Positions 49,104-60,900 are shown, numbered from the stretch's first letter. The stretch: 64,000 nucleotides of DNA from Rhododendron vialii (GCF_030253575.1 NC_080569.1:330001-394000); one strand, 5' to 3'. Notes: generated by a model from the letters alone, not told the origin. Numbers and translations are program-made.

Positions 49104-49346
49104 ATGCCGTTCTGTTTTCTTTTTAAATCCTTTTTTTTTTCAAAAAAAGGTAATTTCAAGTTCAAATATAATGAAAATAAAAAATATTTTTTAAAATATT
49201 TTTTGCACCATTTAAAAGATCTTAATGAGATCTATCAAATAAGATACATATTGGTAGAAAAATTATTTGCGTAAACACATGATTTTTTAACTTAAAATTA
49301 CCTTCATTTTTTAAAAGTTGCATTTTTAAGAAACCGGAACGTGCCA
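49104..49346. mobile_element. Diverged Tourist-like MITE (family A)
   Basis: The core matches the other family-A copies (GGTAATTTCAAG, GATCTTAATGAGATCTATC, GCGTAAACACATGATTTTT). The ends CCGTTCTGTTTTCT and AGAAACCGGAACG are inverted. No clear target duplication. Confidence 0.6.
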
Positions 49347-49558
49347 TCTAGAAGTCCAAAAAAGGGTAATTTTATACGGTAAATAGTTTGAAAACAACGG
49401 TAGAACACTGAGAATATTTCAAAAACTACTGTAGTCGGTGGGTCTGCAGTGAGAAAGAATATATATATATATGTATATATACACACACACACACTCCAAA
49501 CAACCAAAAGATGTAGTGGCAGTAACAAAGGGTGGTGCGGCATTATTCCCACCCAGAC

Positions 49559-49952
49559 GTAGGACAATGATACACTTACCATGGCTCCCCCACCGCACCG
49601 CTCACCGCACGCACGTCGGGCCCATTCCAGCCACTGGACGGCCGATTCGAGCCGTCCAAAAATTCTAAAAAAAAAATCAAATGGGTTCACACGAGAATAA
49701 ATGGCATCCGACGTGTGTAAATGCTCAAACTAATCTTCCATTTTTAACCTCTCAGATCATCTATTTTTGAAAGTTTAGATCGAGCACCTAACACGTTGGA
49801 TGCCATTTATTCTTGTGCGAGCCCACTCAGTTTTTTTTTATAGAATTTTTGGACGGCTCGGATTGGCCGTCCGGTGGCCAGAGTGGACCTGGCGTGCGTG
49901 CCGTGGGCGGTGTGGTGGGGGAGCCACGGTGGGTGTAACATTGTCCTACACA
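49559..49952. mobile_element. Fold-back element, second copy of the family nested at 21.1 kb
   Basis: Inverted arms start GTAGGACAATG and end CATTGTCCTACACA. Both arms carry ACGGCCGATTCGAGCCGTCC-like blocks followed by AAAAATTCTA, the same core as the nested element at 21135-21477. It ends 28 bp before the as-1-like site of the downstream NIMIN gene. Confidence 0.8.
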
Positions 49953-49979
49953 CATGTCATCACCAACCATCAGCATTCA

Positions 49980-49997
49980 TGACGTAGGCCAATGACG
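49980..49997 (+). promoter_or_regulatory. as-1-like element (two TGACG motifs) upstream of NIMIN gene 1
   Basis: TGACG at 49980-49984 and again at 49993-49997, 13 bp apart start to start. The classical as-1 element has 12. TGA-type bZIP factors bind such pairs and recruit NPR1, so this suits salicylic-acid control of a NIMIN gene. It is about 140 bp upstream of the TATA box. Confidence 0.6.
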
Positions 49998-50138
49998 CCA
50001 CAAATTCCAGCATCATTAGCGCAATTACGGAAACGGCCCTCCTAATTCGTGGCAAGGCAATTATAGACCTTTGTAATTTATATTAGGCAGGGAGGGCTTT
50101 TCAGTCTTCTCACTCACGGGAACATGGGCGATTTAGCC

Positions 50139-50147
50139 CTATATATT
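50139..50147 (+). promoter_or_regulatory. TATA box of NIMIN gene 1
   Basis: CTATATATT lies about 150 bp upstream of the ATG in a CT-rich context. Confidence 0.6.
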
Positions 50148-50289
50148 CCTCCCCCTGCCGCCGAGACCACCAAACGCGGATGTAGTTTCTTTCTCCACGC
50201 ACCAGACGTGTTTGTGTTTGTGTGTGCTTCATTTTGATTTTTTCTTTTTTCTTTTCAAAAATCTTTCGTGGTTACCTCAAAAGGCAGAA

Positions 50290-50679
50290 ATGGGGAATGA
50301 GAAGAGAGAGAAGATTAATGGTTTGAAAGGATGTCAGCCGGAGGAAGAGGAGGATGACAAGGAAGTTGAGGAAAAGATGGACAAGTTCTATGCCCTAATA
50401 AGAAGCTTTCGAGACGCTCGCGATCGCAGAAGGAATGAATTATTGAAAGAAATGGAGATTAACAACAACAACAACAACAAAAAGAGGAAGGCGGCAGAGC
50501 AGCAAACTGTGACTTGTTTGGCCCCGTCGTTTAGAATGGAAGATTTCACTCAACAAGGGGAGGCTGAATTCAAGAGGACGCCTCTGAAATTCCCCCCTGC
50601 TCCCTCCAAGATTCATGAACCTGATGATGATGATCTACTAGATAAAGAATCTGGCTTGGACCTTAAACTTGCACTCTGA
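50290..50679 (+). CDS. NIMIN-type NPR1-interacting protein, single exon, 129 aa
   Basis: Small nuclear co-regulator predicted to bind NPR1 and dampen salicylic-acid-induced transcription. Evidence: an acidic run EEEEDDKEVEEKMDKFYALI followed by RSFRDARDRRR, the layout of NIMIN-1/NIMIN-3; a basic KKRK cluster after a six-Asn run; the EDF-type motif PSFRMEDF, which in the family contacts NPR1; and a C-terminal EAR repression motif LDLKLAL as the last seven residues. The first ATG of this frame is at 50290; the open frame extends upstream only by non-ATG codons. Length fits the family (about 110-140 aa). It has no intron, like other NIMIN genes. A related gene lies 5.4 kb downstream in the same orientation. 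Frame intact. Confidence 0.88.
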   Translation: MGNEKREKINGLKGCQPEEEEDDKEVEEKMDKFYALIRSFRDARDRRRNELLKEMEINNNNNNKKRKAAEQQTVTCLAPSFRMEDFTQQGEAEFKRTPLKFPPAPSKIHEPDDDDLLDKESGLDLKLAL

Positions 50680-51068
50680 ATGACGTAATTTATTAATTTC
50701 TCCAAAAACTAGTTCGAGCTTTCTTTGATTTTTTGACTGCGTGTTAGCATCCGGAATACAATTTTATGTACTGATGCGTAGTGCTGAGTAATGGAGAATC
50801 TGTTATTAGTGATTTCACGAACTGTCTTCAAAATTTTGAGTTATTGAGCACCATTACTGAACCAATTTTGAGCCCCTCGATAAGGGATGGATCCGGGATT
50901 TTGGTATTTGGGGTTTTTATAGGGCCACCCCTCTGCCTTGGCTCCGTTCCTAGCCTCAATCCTTTAACCTGAAAAGAAAACTAAGGGTCTGATGTTAGCC
51001 AATACCTCTCCTATGCCTAATTCAGTCAGGATGATAAAAGGATACATAAAAAAGAGCTCTATGGCTTT
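50680..51068. other. 3' flank of NIMIN gene 1
   Basis: Probably 3' UTR to about 50780, then non-coding sequence with nothing recognised. Confidence 0.5.
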
Positions 51069-51240
51069 GTTAGAGGGTCTCGTGTACCTCAATTGGTGAA
51101 TGGAGGTGTGTTACATATCATCGAGAGCTGGAATCCCATTAGGATTCCGCCACTGAGGTGAATGGAGGTGTGTTATATATATCATCGAGAGGTGGAATTC
51201 CCTTGGGATTCCGCCCTTTAGATTTAGAGATGTTGACATG
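51069..51240 (+). mobile_element. Possible tRNA-derived SINE head, tandemly duplicated
   Basis: The sequence contains TACCTCAATTGG followed about 45 bp later by GAGCTGGAATCCC, resembling Pol III boxes A and B. The block GAATGGAGGTGTGTTA, then ATCATCGAGAG, GGAAT and GGATTCCGCC, occurs twice (about 51098-51153 and 51159-51220). The 3' end is not defined and no target duplication was found. Confidence 0.35.
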
Positions 51241-52780
51241 GATGGCACTTGGTCTAGGCTGTACCACCCCTTCTCACATCAGGATGTTCATATTAGTGTT
51301 GCATAGGCCAATAGCTTTAGCTGTTTAACTCCCTTTAGGAGTGGTAGCCTTATTAGAATTAGGCCTTTGTTAGACATATCTTGGAGGGTTCTAGCCCTCC
51401 TTCCGCATGTAGGAGCCTCTTGAGGTGGGCTGGTCACCAATTCGCGTATCGTTCTCTTTCACGGCCTATGAGTGTTTGAGAAGGGGTTCATGTCCGAGTA
51501 GTTGTAGTTGTTGCAAAGGCAGTGGAGAGTCCTACGTAGTTGCTGCTGTCCAATTCGTCCTCGGCTTATTAATGGGCCAAGAAGGAGTCTGCTCTCCCTC
51601 TTGGTGGGCGGTCTTGGTGGCTCAGCTTTTCCTCTTTGATTCTTTCTCATAAGCTGCTTGGCTACTCTTCTTGGGCCATATTAGTAACATCTTTTTCTTT
51701 TTGAATGGAAAAGACTAAAATTCAAAAAATACTTACCCAAAAAAAAATAAAAAAGAAGAAGCTTTGGGATGTAGGAGTAGTACATTGTGTTTCGTTGCAC
51801 CCATAAACAGCCATTGTACGGGGCTTTTACAGGAGCCCATGCATCTAAACCTATGATTAAGAGCACGCTTTGAATAGACAGTATGTTAAGAGAGTTGATG
51901 TGCAATTTTATCTTGCATGGCAACTCTGTTCTTCGTTTTTCTTTCGTGAATGAAAGCATATCTCGAAGTCTATGTATTTGTTCTCTGCGTTTTCCTTTTC
52001 CTGATAAAAGCTACGCATAACAATTAACAACAATGCTTGTTAGGAAGAGATTGGACTAGTCGGTCATGGCATTAGGTTTAGGTTTTTCAACGTGAATAAC
52101 CAAACGAGAGGTGGTGGTTCGTTTTCGTATTAGAGCACCCGGCGAGCTGGGTGAAGGGACATCATCATTACTCATTAGGCATTTGGGTGGTTAGATGCCT
52201 CACAAAGCAGAAAGTGTGTGAATTTGGTGATTTGTTAAGGGCCTGCGTAGGCCCTACTAGCATTCTCAAACATGGAATAGCTTTTCTGAAAAAACAAGTC
52301 ACGTGGAGTGAGTATTAAAAAAGGGAGGGCAAATGAATAACTGATTAACAACGTTGAGGTGAGGTGAGGCGAGGCGAGGTGGGGCAAAATGAGACTTTTC
52401 TAAATAAGAGGTACCTTTCTCTCCATCTTAATTTATGTTGAAGGCGAATTAAAGATCGATAGCGTTGTTGACATTTTGTTTCAAAATTGGAACGATTCAA
52501 ACTTTCTTTTTCATATGCAAAATAGTAGTACAACTTTTTGTGTTTGGTTGAGAGTTTAGTTTAGTTTAGTTTTGGTAGTGGGTAGAGAGAGAAATAGAGT
52601 AATGATTGAAGATATGAGTAATGATTGGAGAGAGATAGAGAGAGATGTGAAAGTAATAATTGAAAAAATAGGGTAATGATTGGAGAAAGAAGTAGGGTAA
52701 TGATTGAAAAATAAAACTAAAATGGCAAAAGAACAAAGCTATCTTTATACTGGAGAGATGCTACATAGAGAGATGCTACA
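51241..52780. other. Intergenic, nothing recognised
   Basis: The GC-richer 51240-51660 portion may belong to a retroelement, since it runs into an A-rich tail near 51738-51755, but I could not place it. The remainder is AT-rich with AGAGAG/AATGATTG repeats near 52580-52690. Confidence 0.4.
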
Positions 52781-53147
52781 TACACTACCATCCATCCACT
52801 ACACTATCCACTACATTTTTTATACGGCTCACCTCGGCTCTCAAAAAAATACAAAAAAATGTCCATAAATTTTAGAATAATACTTTATGGGGCCCTGTAA
52901 AAAATCAGCTCTAAAGAATATCGGTAAGTATTATTTCTTGATTTGTAGGGACGAAACTATTTAACTGCACCGTTTCGCTCCTACGAATCAAGAAATAATA
53001 TTTACCGATATTTGTTGGAGCTGATTTTTTACAGGGCCCCATAATATATTATTTTAAAATTTACGAATATTTTTTTGTATTTTTTTGGGACACAGGATGA
53101 GCCCTACAAAACATGTAGTGGATGATGTAGTGGTTAAATGTAGTGTA
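52781..53147. mobile_element. Fold-back MITE with nearly full-length inverted arms
   Basis: The left arm from TACACTACCATCCATCCACT and the right arm ending TAGTGGTTAAATGTAGTGTA are inverted copies of about 175-180 bp. Both contain GGGGCCCTGTAAAAAATCAG and TATTATTTCTTGATT, with a short loop around TTAACTGCACC (52960). Arm identity looks close to 90 percent over the inner part. Confidence 0.85.
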
Positions 53148-56042
53148 CCTAAACTTATTGTTTATACTGTAAGTTAACTTTGACAACTCTCCATTCGAGG
53201 AATTGAATACAAAAGAAATTAAATAGACATTCTAGTTGTTAGACTTATTTAGGTGTTCATCATTGACGTTTTAAATACTTATGTTCTCATCTTGAAAATA
53301 TTTTGTTACCCATTATACCCCTACCCTAGTTATATATTAATATTAATATACATAATATTGAAGATTTTGATTTTGATTTTCCCCATATTTTCAGGGACGG
53401 TTACAAGTCCTCCACAATCAAAAGGGATTAAGGATTTCCATTTAACTCTAATCATCTTTATCTCCCTCCTTCGAATCCACCGATCCACCTTCGATCCACC
53501 CACCGGTCACATTCCCCTCACTACCATTATCTCCCTAGCGCCTTTAAACCCAGAACTAATCCTCGTTCAACGCCACCTAATTTGTTGGGGTTGCCTATTA
53601 TCTACATGAGAACCAAAGTCCTCCAATCACAAAAGATCCTTCAGTCTCCACATCGAACCCACCTCTCACAAACCCAACAAATGTAAGATTTCATCGGATA
53701 GTCCGTCGATCTTTGATCTTCAAACAACATCAGTCGACGTCGTTGAGCCAAGATGGCTTCTGAAGAGCCGATCGAACACAAAGATGCCTTTCGAAGAGTG
53801 ATATTAATTTGAATAATCGATTTCGAAGATGGCAAAGGAGTAATGGCTTTCAAAAGAGAGGACATCGGCTTGAGATCGAAAGGGAAGAGCAACCACTCCA
53901 ATCGACTCTCGGTGGTTCCAAATTTATCGTGTTTGTTTTGAGTTTGATCGACATCAAAACAGTCATGAATGGGTGGCTACAATCTTATGCTATATTTTCG
54001 TTTTCAAGTCATTATCATTTCAGTACAATTGTGAACATTGTAGCATGACAATCAGTCAAAGATCGAGAAGGAAAGTGAAACAAGGTTTAGTCTTGTACAA
54101 GACTACGTACGTACTTTGCTCTTGATTTGCCCAATTCGATTTATTAATTTGTTCTTTCTGTTTTGTTGTTTTACCACAACAGTTGCTAATCAAGAACACC
54201 ACCAAAAAGCTTAAGAAAAAAATGCCATAAATTAATTAGGGCTAGTTCAGTTCAGTTGGCTTGAATTGTTATTTTAATTTACACAATGAGTTAAATTAAG
54301 TTTGGTTACAAGTAACAATTGTCCTCATTAAGGTTGCACCTCCATAAAAGAAATTAAGGAGAGGGAGAAAAGGTCGGTCAAGAAAAAAATATCACGATGG
54401 ATCATAACAAATTAACCACAGAACCTAGCTAATTAATACTCCTACTAACAAACAAACAAACAAACTCGTGATCCACTTTATTTATAGAATTAATGGTGCA
54501 TCATATATAGTGGAGTATGTATGTTGTGGTACAAACACATGTATGCATGCTATCCAAATCTGATATGATCTGACAAGATCCGAGCTCAAAGGTCTTGAGA
54601 AGAAAGGGTTGGAAGGCCTCAGAGACCTCACGTTTGGTGTCTTTTAAGAGCCTTCTAAGAAGGTAGAGTTTTCAAAAGGAAAGGAGGAAGAAGAAGAAGT
54701 TACTATACCCACGTGCGCTGCAATCTTCGTTATTCTTATATACTCCAATTTGACTATCTGCATTCACATCACCAGTCATCCGTCCCCTAGCTCACACGCA
54801 TCCTCGATCATTCTCGTTTTGTTTGGAATCTAGGAAGTGGTTATTTAGAGGTGCAGTGTACGGAGATCTCTTTCCCTTTCAGGGGACACTCATATAAGTG
54901 TCGGCTAATGAGTCCGTGCATGCACGAAGTGGTCCCTCCACCTTGAGTAGATGGGGGGCTCGGGATCTTCCCTCCCAGGCCGTAATGGGTATGACTTCTT
55001 CTATGATCCATCCCGGCCTCGCCTATTCTGAGTACATCAATGTAGAAGGCAACATTGTTTATTAAAGGCCAAAAAAGAGAACAGAGAAGAAGGCATGTCT
55101 AGGAATAACTTTTGGCTAACGTGGGTTCGCCACAATTGTGAAAAAGAAGTTTGCACTCAAAGTCATCCTTCGTGAGGTCGTTTTTCAATTTGGATGAAGT
55201 GTTTCTAACTCTTTTCATTATTATTGTGTCTTCATAGAGAGAAGGTCGGTTTAAACCATCCGATGAAAAATGAAAAAATACGTACGTACGGAGAAGAGCA
55301 TACGAGGCTCCTCTTTTATTATCTGGGTTAAATTGTGCGATGGGTCAGGCCTCCTGATCAACCAACCAATTACCAAAGCAACTTCCACAGGAGGACTCGC
55401 ATGTATGGGATAGGCAGAACGTGTTGTGCATAGTGGGCAAATTTGCATTGTAGGACTTGTGTAGTCCACTGGGGCTCACTAGCCCACAAAGCCCGTAATA
55501 ATTCAAAACCCACCTGATTCGCAAAACTCAACTGATCGATCAAAACTAATTGCATGACCAAGTTCGTTCCTTATGCAAGTCCAATCGTGTGGTTGTTTTC
55601 AAACCAACAAAAAAGTGTATCTTGAAGTGAGACTATACTCAATTGCAAAATAAGAAGCTCAAAAATCCTCCATAATCGAAGTTAATGTATCAAAAGTTGT
55701 GTGATGAGTTGTCTTTTGCTATACCATGGCCCACTTAAAAGTGTTTTTTTTTTGGCTCCAATTGCAATGGTTGTTAAAAGGGTAGTATTGTCATTTCAAA
55801 TGTCACTTCTTTTGTTAAGTACTATATAATTAACTATATTACAGCCCAACATCACTTTGTTTCCTTTTCGGCAGTGTAGCGTGCCAATTTGCTTATCCTT
55901 TTGGGTCTAAGCATCTCTAATTTTTTTTTGCAAAGATTACGAGGTGAAGTTAAGTACTTGTTACTCAACTCACGTAATTATGTGTATAAATTAAGCTGCT
56001 ATCTTAAGAAAACCAACCACCAGTTGAGGAGCTCAATTACCT
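53148..56042. other. Intergenic upstream of NIMIN gene 2
   Basis: AT-rich, with a GC-balanced patch near 54830-55050 and nothing recognised as a gene. A TATATAA-like stretch near 55823 could be the TATA region of NIMIN gene 2. I saw no TGACG pair here. Confidence 0.5.
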
Positions 56043-56363
56043 ATGGAAGGAGGAAGAATAAAAAGGTCAATCAGCAATGAAGAAGAAGAAGAAGAAGAGA
56101 AGATCAACACGTTCTTTGCTCTGATTGGAAATATGCAAGAAATGAGGGATCAAATGGCTGCGAATGGCTCAAAAGGTGAAAAGGAAAGGGAAAGGGAGAG
56201 AGACATGAAATCTAGAGGGACTGTGTCCTTCGAATTGGAAGATTTCATGGAGTACTGTGTGCACTTTAAAGGTAATGCTGCAATGCTTCCTAGTTCTTCT
56301 AGGAATAAAGAACAACCCAAGGAAGAAAAACAAAGAAGCTTAGATCTCAAACTTTCACTCTGA
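56043..56363 (+). CDS. NIMIN-type NPR1-interacting protein, second copy, single exon, 106 aa
   Basis: Shares the whole plan of the 50290-50679 gene. An acidic run EEEEEEEKINTFFALI is followed by GNMQEMRDQM; a charged middle KGEKEREREREMK-like stretch comes next; an EDF-type motif VSFELEDFM follows; and a C-terminal EAR motif LDLKLSL forms the last seven residues. The TFFALI stretch is nearer to the DXFFK motif of NIMIN proteins than in the first copy. The two proteins are clearly diverged outside these blocks, so the duplication is old or they represent two subgroups. ATG at 56043, no intron. By family it should be a nuclear modulator of NPR1. Frame intact. Confidence 0.82.
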   Translation: MEGGRIKRSISNEEEEEEEKINTFFALIGNMQEMRDQMAANGSKGEKERERERDMKSRGTVSFELEDFMEYCVHFKGNAAMLPSSSRNKEQPKEEKQRSLDLKLSL

Positions 56364-57986
56364 GATTATCTAGGGTCAAAATTATGTTCTCTGGTGTTGT
56401 AGTAACTACAAAATAGCACGAGACAAGATAACAAATTGTGCTCTCAATACATGCTTTGTTTCGCCCTATGTTGTTTGTTAGCAGAATTTGAATTTGACCA
56501 TTGTGTTGTGTGATTTTGATGGTCTTATCTAGGTCCTCTTCATTGTTGTGGAAATAATGTGACCTATTAGCTTTAGCCCATTCACTAGGCCTTGTGGCAT
56601 CAGTATTTGGCATAGAATACAAATATACCTGCCCTGGTTGTTAAGTTTTTGAAGTAACTAAATCACAAAGAAAAAAGAACAAATCAAGGAAGGTTTTTGT
56701 TCGAGTGCATTCCCAATCCATGGAAACATGAGGATCGAGAGGAGGGAAAGGACATAAGAGGAACTGTGTTATGGTCAACTATTGTATCAAATCTTCACAT
56801 GGCATCCAAGTTGGTGTCCTTCAAATCAATGATGTTAGGTCTGCTTTACCCAAGAGAAGATGGAACAAGATGATGTTAGGCTAAGCCAATTCCCTTTGGC
56901 TTCTTTCCCTGAATTGAAGGCAAAGGCAAAGACAAAGATTCCTATACTCGTTAGAAAGAGACCTAACCTCGCCTCTACTCCATGCATGAGAGATATCATG
57001 AAGAATGAAATCCCACTTACACCAAACCAAGTCAATGCTATTGAAAACCACACTTCCTCGCCCCTCCACTCCATTAATTCCTCTCTGCAATTGAGTATGT
57101 AGGACCCCAATTCTCTTCTTCGTCCATTTTCTCCACTGCTTTATGGGGAATGAGTTTAAGCCGCTTCTTTTTCAATGAACTATTCCGTGAAAAATGGATC
57201 CTTTTTCACCTCACAGTAGAGTTCTTTTTGTGGTGATGCCTGATATAATTGGATTCTTGACCCTTCCTATGCAAGAAAACTTTTGATGGGTGTTATGATG
57301 CCAAGATCATTTTCAGCCAGAACAAAACTCTCCTTCTGGTACAAGGGTATATAGCTAAGCTAAAGTCACATAGGGTGCTTGATCATTTCACATGATTCAT
57401 GCTCATAGGTTAAAATAATTGGATATGTCTGGGTTCAAATATAGTACTGAGATAAGAGCAAACCTTAATCCATTCCTTCCTCGTGTCAGGAATGGCGGGC
57501 TGTAGAGAGAACCCAAGACTAGGTTGACTGTCTCGAAGCCGTTCTACCACTCACACTTGATACCTAATGCCTAGAGCCTGCACCCGACAACTGTGTGCTA
57601 TTGCCACTACCAAAGGGGGGGAATGACATAACAAAAGGGAAATACTATATGCGGAGCTGCAGATTAGTTAGTGTGTATCTTAAACTGCAACTCTAAAAAG
57701 AGCAACCAAATAAGTGGGGAGCAGGCAATCGGGAGACGAATGGGATGCTTTGGTTATGTGCCCCCTGCATCAGCCAGAGGTCCAATCAATTAATAGGAAA
57801 CATTTTATTAGTATTTTTTGATATGAGAAGGCAATAAACTACATTTATAAGAGTAGAAAGAAGGGAGATTTTACATCAATAACAAAAGCAAAACAAGGTA
57901 AAACCACACTCAATAATGTTACAACATAGTCCAAGCCATCTGAAACTCAACTGCAACTAGATATAAAGCAAGCTAATTATCTCTCC
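56364..57986. other. Intergenic, convergent 3' flanks
   Basis: Holds the 3' end of NIMIN gene 2 and of the minus-strand boron transporter. Frames at 56860-57110 are open on both strands but match no family I know. Nothing else supported. Confidence 0.5.
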
Positions 57987-60900
57987 CTATTTTGAAGAAG
58001 TTGAGTTATGGGGACTGATTCCCAATTTGGATGGCCTTGGGTCTCCAGCTCTTGGACTAATAGGGCCTCTTCCACCAGACAGAGGACTTGGCTCCCCTCT
58101 CAGTTCACTTACGCGTGGGCTATATGCTTTCTCTGACAAATGAGGGCTATGAGGGATTCTGTGATCTTTTGCTGGTGTTCCAGTGGTGCTTGTCACCTTG
58201 GGACTGCATATACGCCTAATCTCACCTCGGCTTCGGGTAATCATCTCATCTAAAATTTCTCCATCCTCTGCAAATGAAGCTGTAGCCCCTAGTTCTGTCC
58301 CCTGCTTGAAAAATTCCATGAAGACGTCTTACAAAAAGATTTATCACACGAAAGTTATATATAGAATGATGTGACAGTGGGCATTTTTACAATTATGAGC
58401 CATAATGGTGGCAGCTTAGATTTGAAAAAGACTGCGACCAGCGGATTCAAAAATATTGTACAAAAAATCTATCAGTATCGTATTTCCTTTACTAACAAGT
58501 GCCGCGAAAGATAAAAGACGTGATTGTGGAAAGTTAAAAGAAAAGAAATCATACAGCTGCAAGATTGAATGGTAAAGCTGGTGCCTCTTCAAACTCTGCT
58601 GCATCTAAATCCTGAAGATGTGCCCCTTTGAAAAACTTGGGCAGAATGTATTGTCTTACGGGAACCAAAAGCATGATCATTAGAGGGAACAAAACCCCAG
58701 CAATTGGTATCCATGTAATCCCAAAACAAATAAGCAAGTATATGGTTTGGAATAGTGTAAATAGGGCAATTGACTTGAATGGAACAGTTTCTACGAAAGT
58801 GGCATGGTACTCCTCCAGAACTCTGCAGAAAAAGAAAGTCAATTTCTTGAAAATGGTTGGCAAAATTGAAGCCGGAAAAAAGAACTAAAAGGAACGTGTT
58901 TGAAGCCTTACTTGTATCTTCTGCTTGGAGCTGTAAAGAGTAATAATATCCTTTCCCAGAACTGATTACCGGGTAAACTTTCTATTGCCATAAAGGCAAA
59001 GTAACCCCAAAGGACTGAGGTAGGAATCATCTTGAGGAAAGGCATGGCAGCCACACATGCTCCCACCATTGTGGCTTGGAGCAAGTTACTGAGACGCTGT
59101 TCTTTGACCTCAACAGGCAGCAGATCGTCAATCTCCTTATCCACGTCGAAAACTGTCTCGTCTACTGGGGCATCAATGTTCCCCATGCTTGAAGCTAATT
59201 CAATTGTCGTTTCTTTTAGTTCCTTCAACCCCTGGTCATATATTGGCATGACGTTCAGTTATAAAAGAGCAGTTTAAAAGAAATATCATTCGGCAGAGAC
59301 GGAAATGGTTATTGAGATGAAGTTATTCACCAGCCAATAGAGTACAGCTAGTCTGTCTTTTTTAATTCATATTGCCAATTTGCTGAAAAGTTATTTTATC
59401 TAAGTTGAGTCAACTAGCATAATTTCTACAGTTACATGGTGTTGGAATGCAAAAAGGAGTCTGAGCAGCTGTCTTATGAGGGAATGGAAAAAGATGTGTT
59501 TGAAACCATACTCGAGCTGAGGGCTCCTGATAGATGAGAGGGGTCTGCATTTGTTGGTAAGCTTCTTGCATATTCCCATACAACTGCCCCAAGCTTGAGT
59601 TCTTTCTCATACTTTTGCGTGCTGTAGCAACCAGTCGATTCCGAAGCAACTGCACAATCAGGAGGAAGTTTTCTCACTGAAACATTAGTCAACTATAAAC
59701 CTACAATATAATCTCATGCTAAATAAAGAAAGCCAAGTCCAAAGATGCAGGGACATTTTGATAACAAAAATCACATGTCTCACTGATGAGTGATGAGGTA
59801 ATTACTTGGTGTTTAAGAGTGGCCAGACTTTTGGTATGCATGGGGGATTGTGGGATCACACCATTAGACGGAGGAATTCCAATCAGGCCACACATCAAAG
59901 TCTGTCATCAAGAAGCAAGAATGTAGACCATTTCAGTCATCAGCAAAAGCAGGGTACGAAAGCAAAATAGGTTATGGGAGTGAAACAAGAGCTTGCATAC
60001 CAAGAACCCCAAAAGGAGTAAGTCGTAATGGAAAGAAGGTGGTTTTCTCAGATTGAATTCCTTCTGCTGAGCAAGTTGGGACGCCACACTGTGGTCAAAA
60101 TAGTAAAGTACTGCAATCATCGTTGCCGGAATAAAAGCTCCAAGTATGTACAGCACGGGCACATTAAGCATGTCCTGTCAGTTTGAGTTGAAACCATCAA
60201 TTCACCACCAACTATGAGTCATCCTACCTAAAATCCTCCGTGATCAATTTACACGGTGGACTTTTCGGTGGAAACTAAACTTGATTACATGCCTTAATAA
60301 CTGTCCAGTTTTCATATGCACCAGGAGACCAGGGATTTGGGCTGAAGAGGCGACGTGGGATTCCTTTCGGAACACTTCCGGATGGAATGTAGGAGATGGC
60401 TGTCCAGGCTAGAACCATGAGTGGCACACCATAGTCTGCTATGAGGCTTCTAAGCCAACCTGCGGAAAGACACTTAAACTATCAAACTTTATTTTGTCCA
60501 CCACAAATGACAAAGAGCATCTTGTAAGCAATGTTCTAAAAGTCTCTAGGCACTAGTCGGGCGGTCGGCCACCTTCGAGCGATTAGTTGGATAAATCAGC
60601 AATTAATCGGTGCATATTAATTAGTAACTGGCGATTAATCATTAGACATTAGTCGGACCTAATCGGATAGACCCCGCTAGCGATTAATCGCCGATTAATT
60701 CCTTGTTTTAGAACACTGCTTGTAAGCAATGCTTAATCTTTCAGTCGTTACAGAGAATAACCCAAGTTAAGTATATGTTCTGGGAATTGAAATCTTGAAA
60801 ATCATAATTACCAGTCCCATAGCGCCACGACCTTGCTTTACGGCTTCTTAGTCCAGTTAGCAAAAGACCGAAAGACAGAACCAAAGCGAACATCCCATTT

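Noticed and set aside
50212-50289. Upstream extension of the NIMIN gene 1 frame
   Set aside because: The extension begins at a TTG codon and reads as a T-rich leader. The first ATG at 50290 gives the normal family N-terminus and length.
54880-54940. Hammerhead-ribozyme-like arrangement: GACACT/AGTGTC hairpin, then CTAATGAGTCC and GCACGAAG
   Set aside because: The invariant core CTGANGA reads CTAATGA and the GAAA is GAAG. Stem II does not pair well, so this is more likely chance than a ribozyme.
56835-57110. Long overlapping frames on both strands, one with hydrophobic stretches
   Set aside because: Neither strand resembles a known protein and there is no TATA or splice context. Kept as unassigned intergenic sequence.
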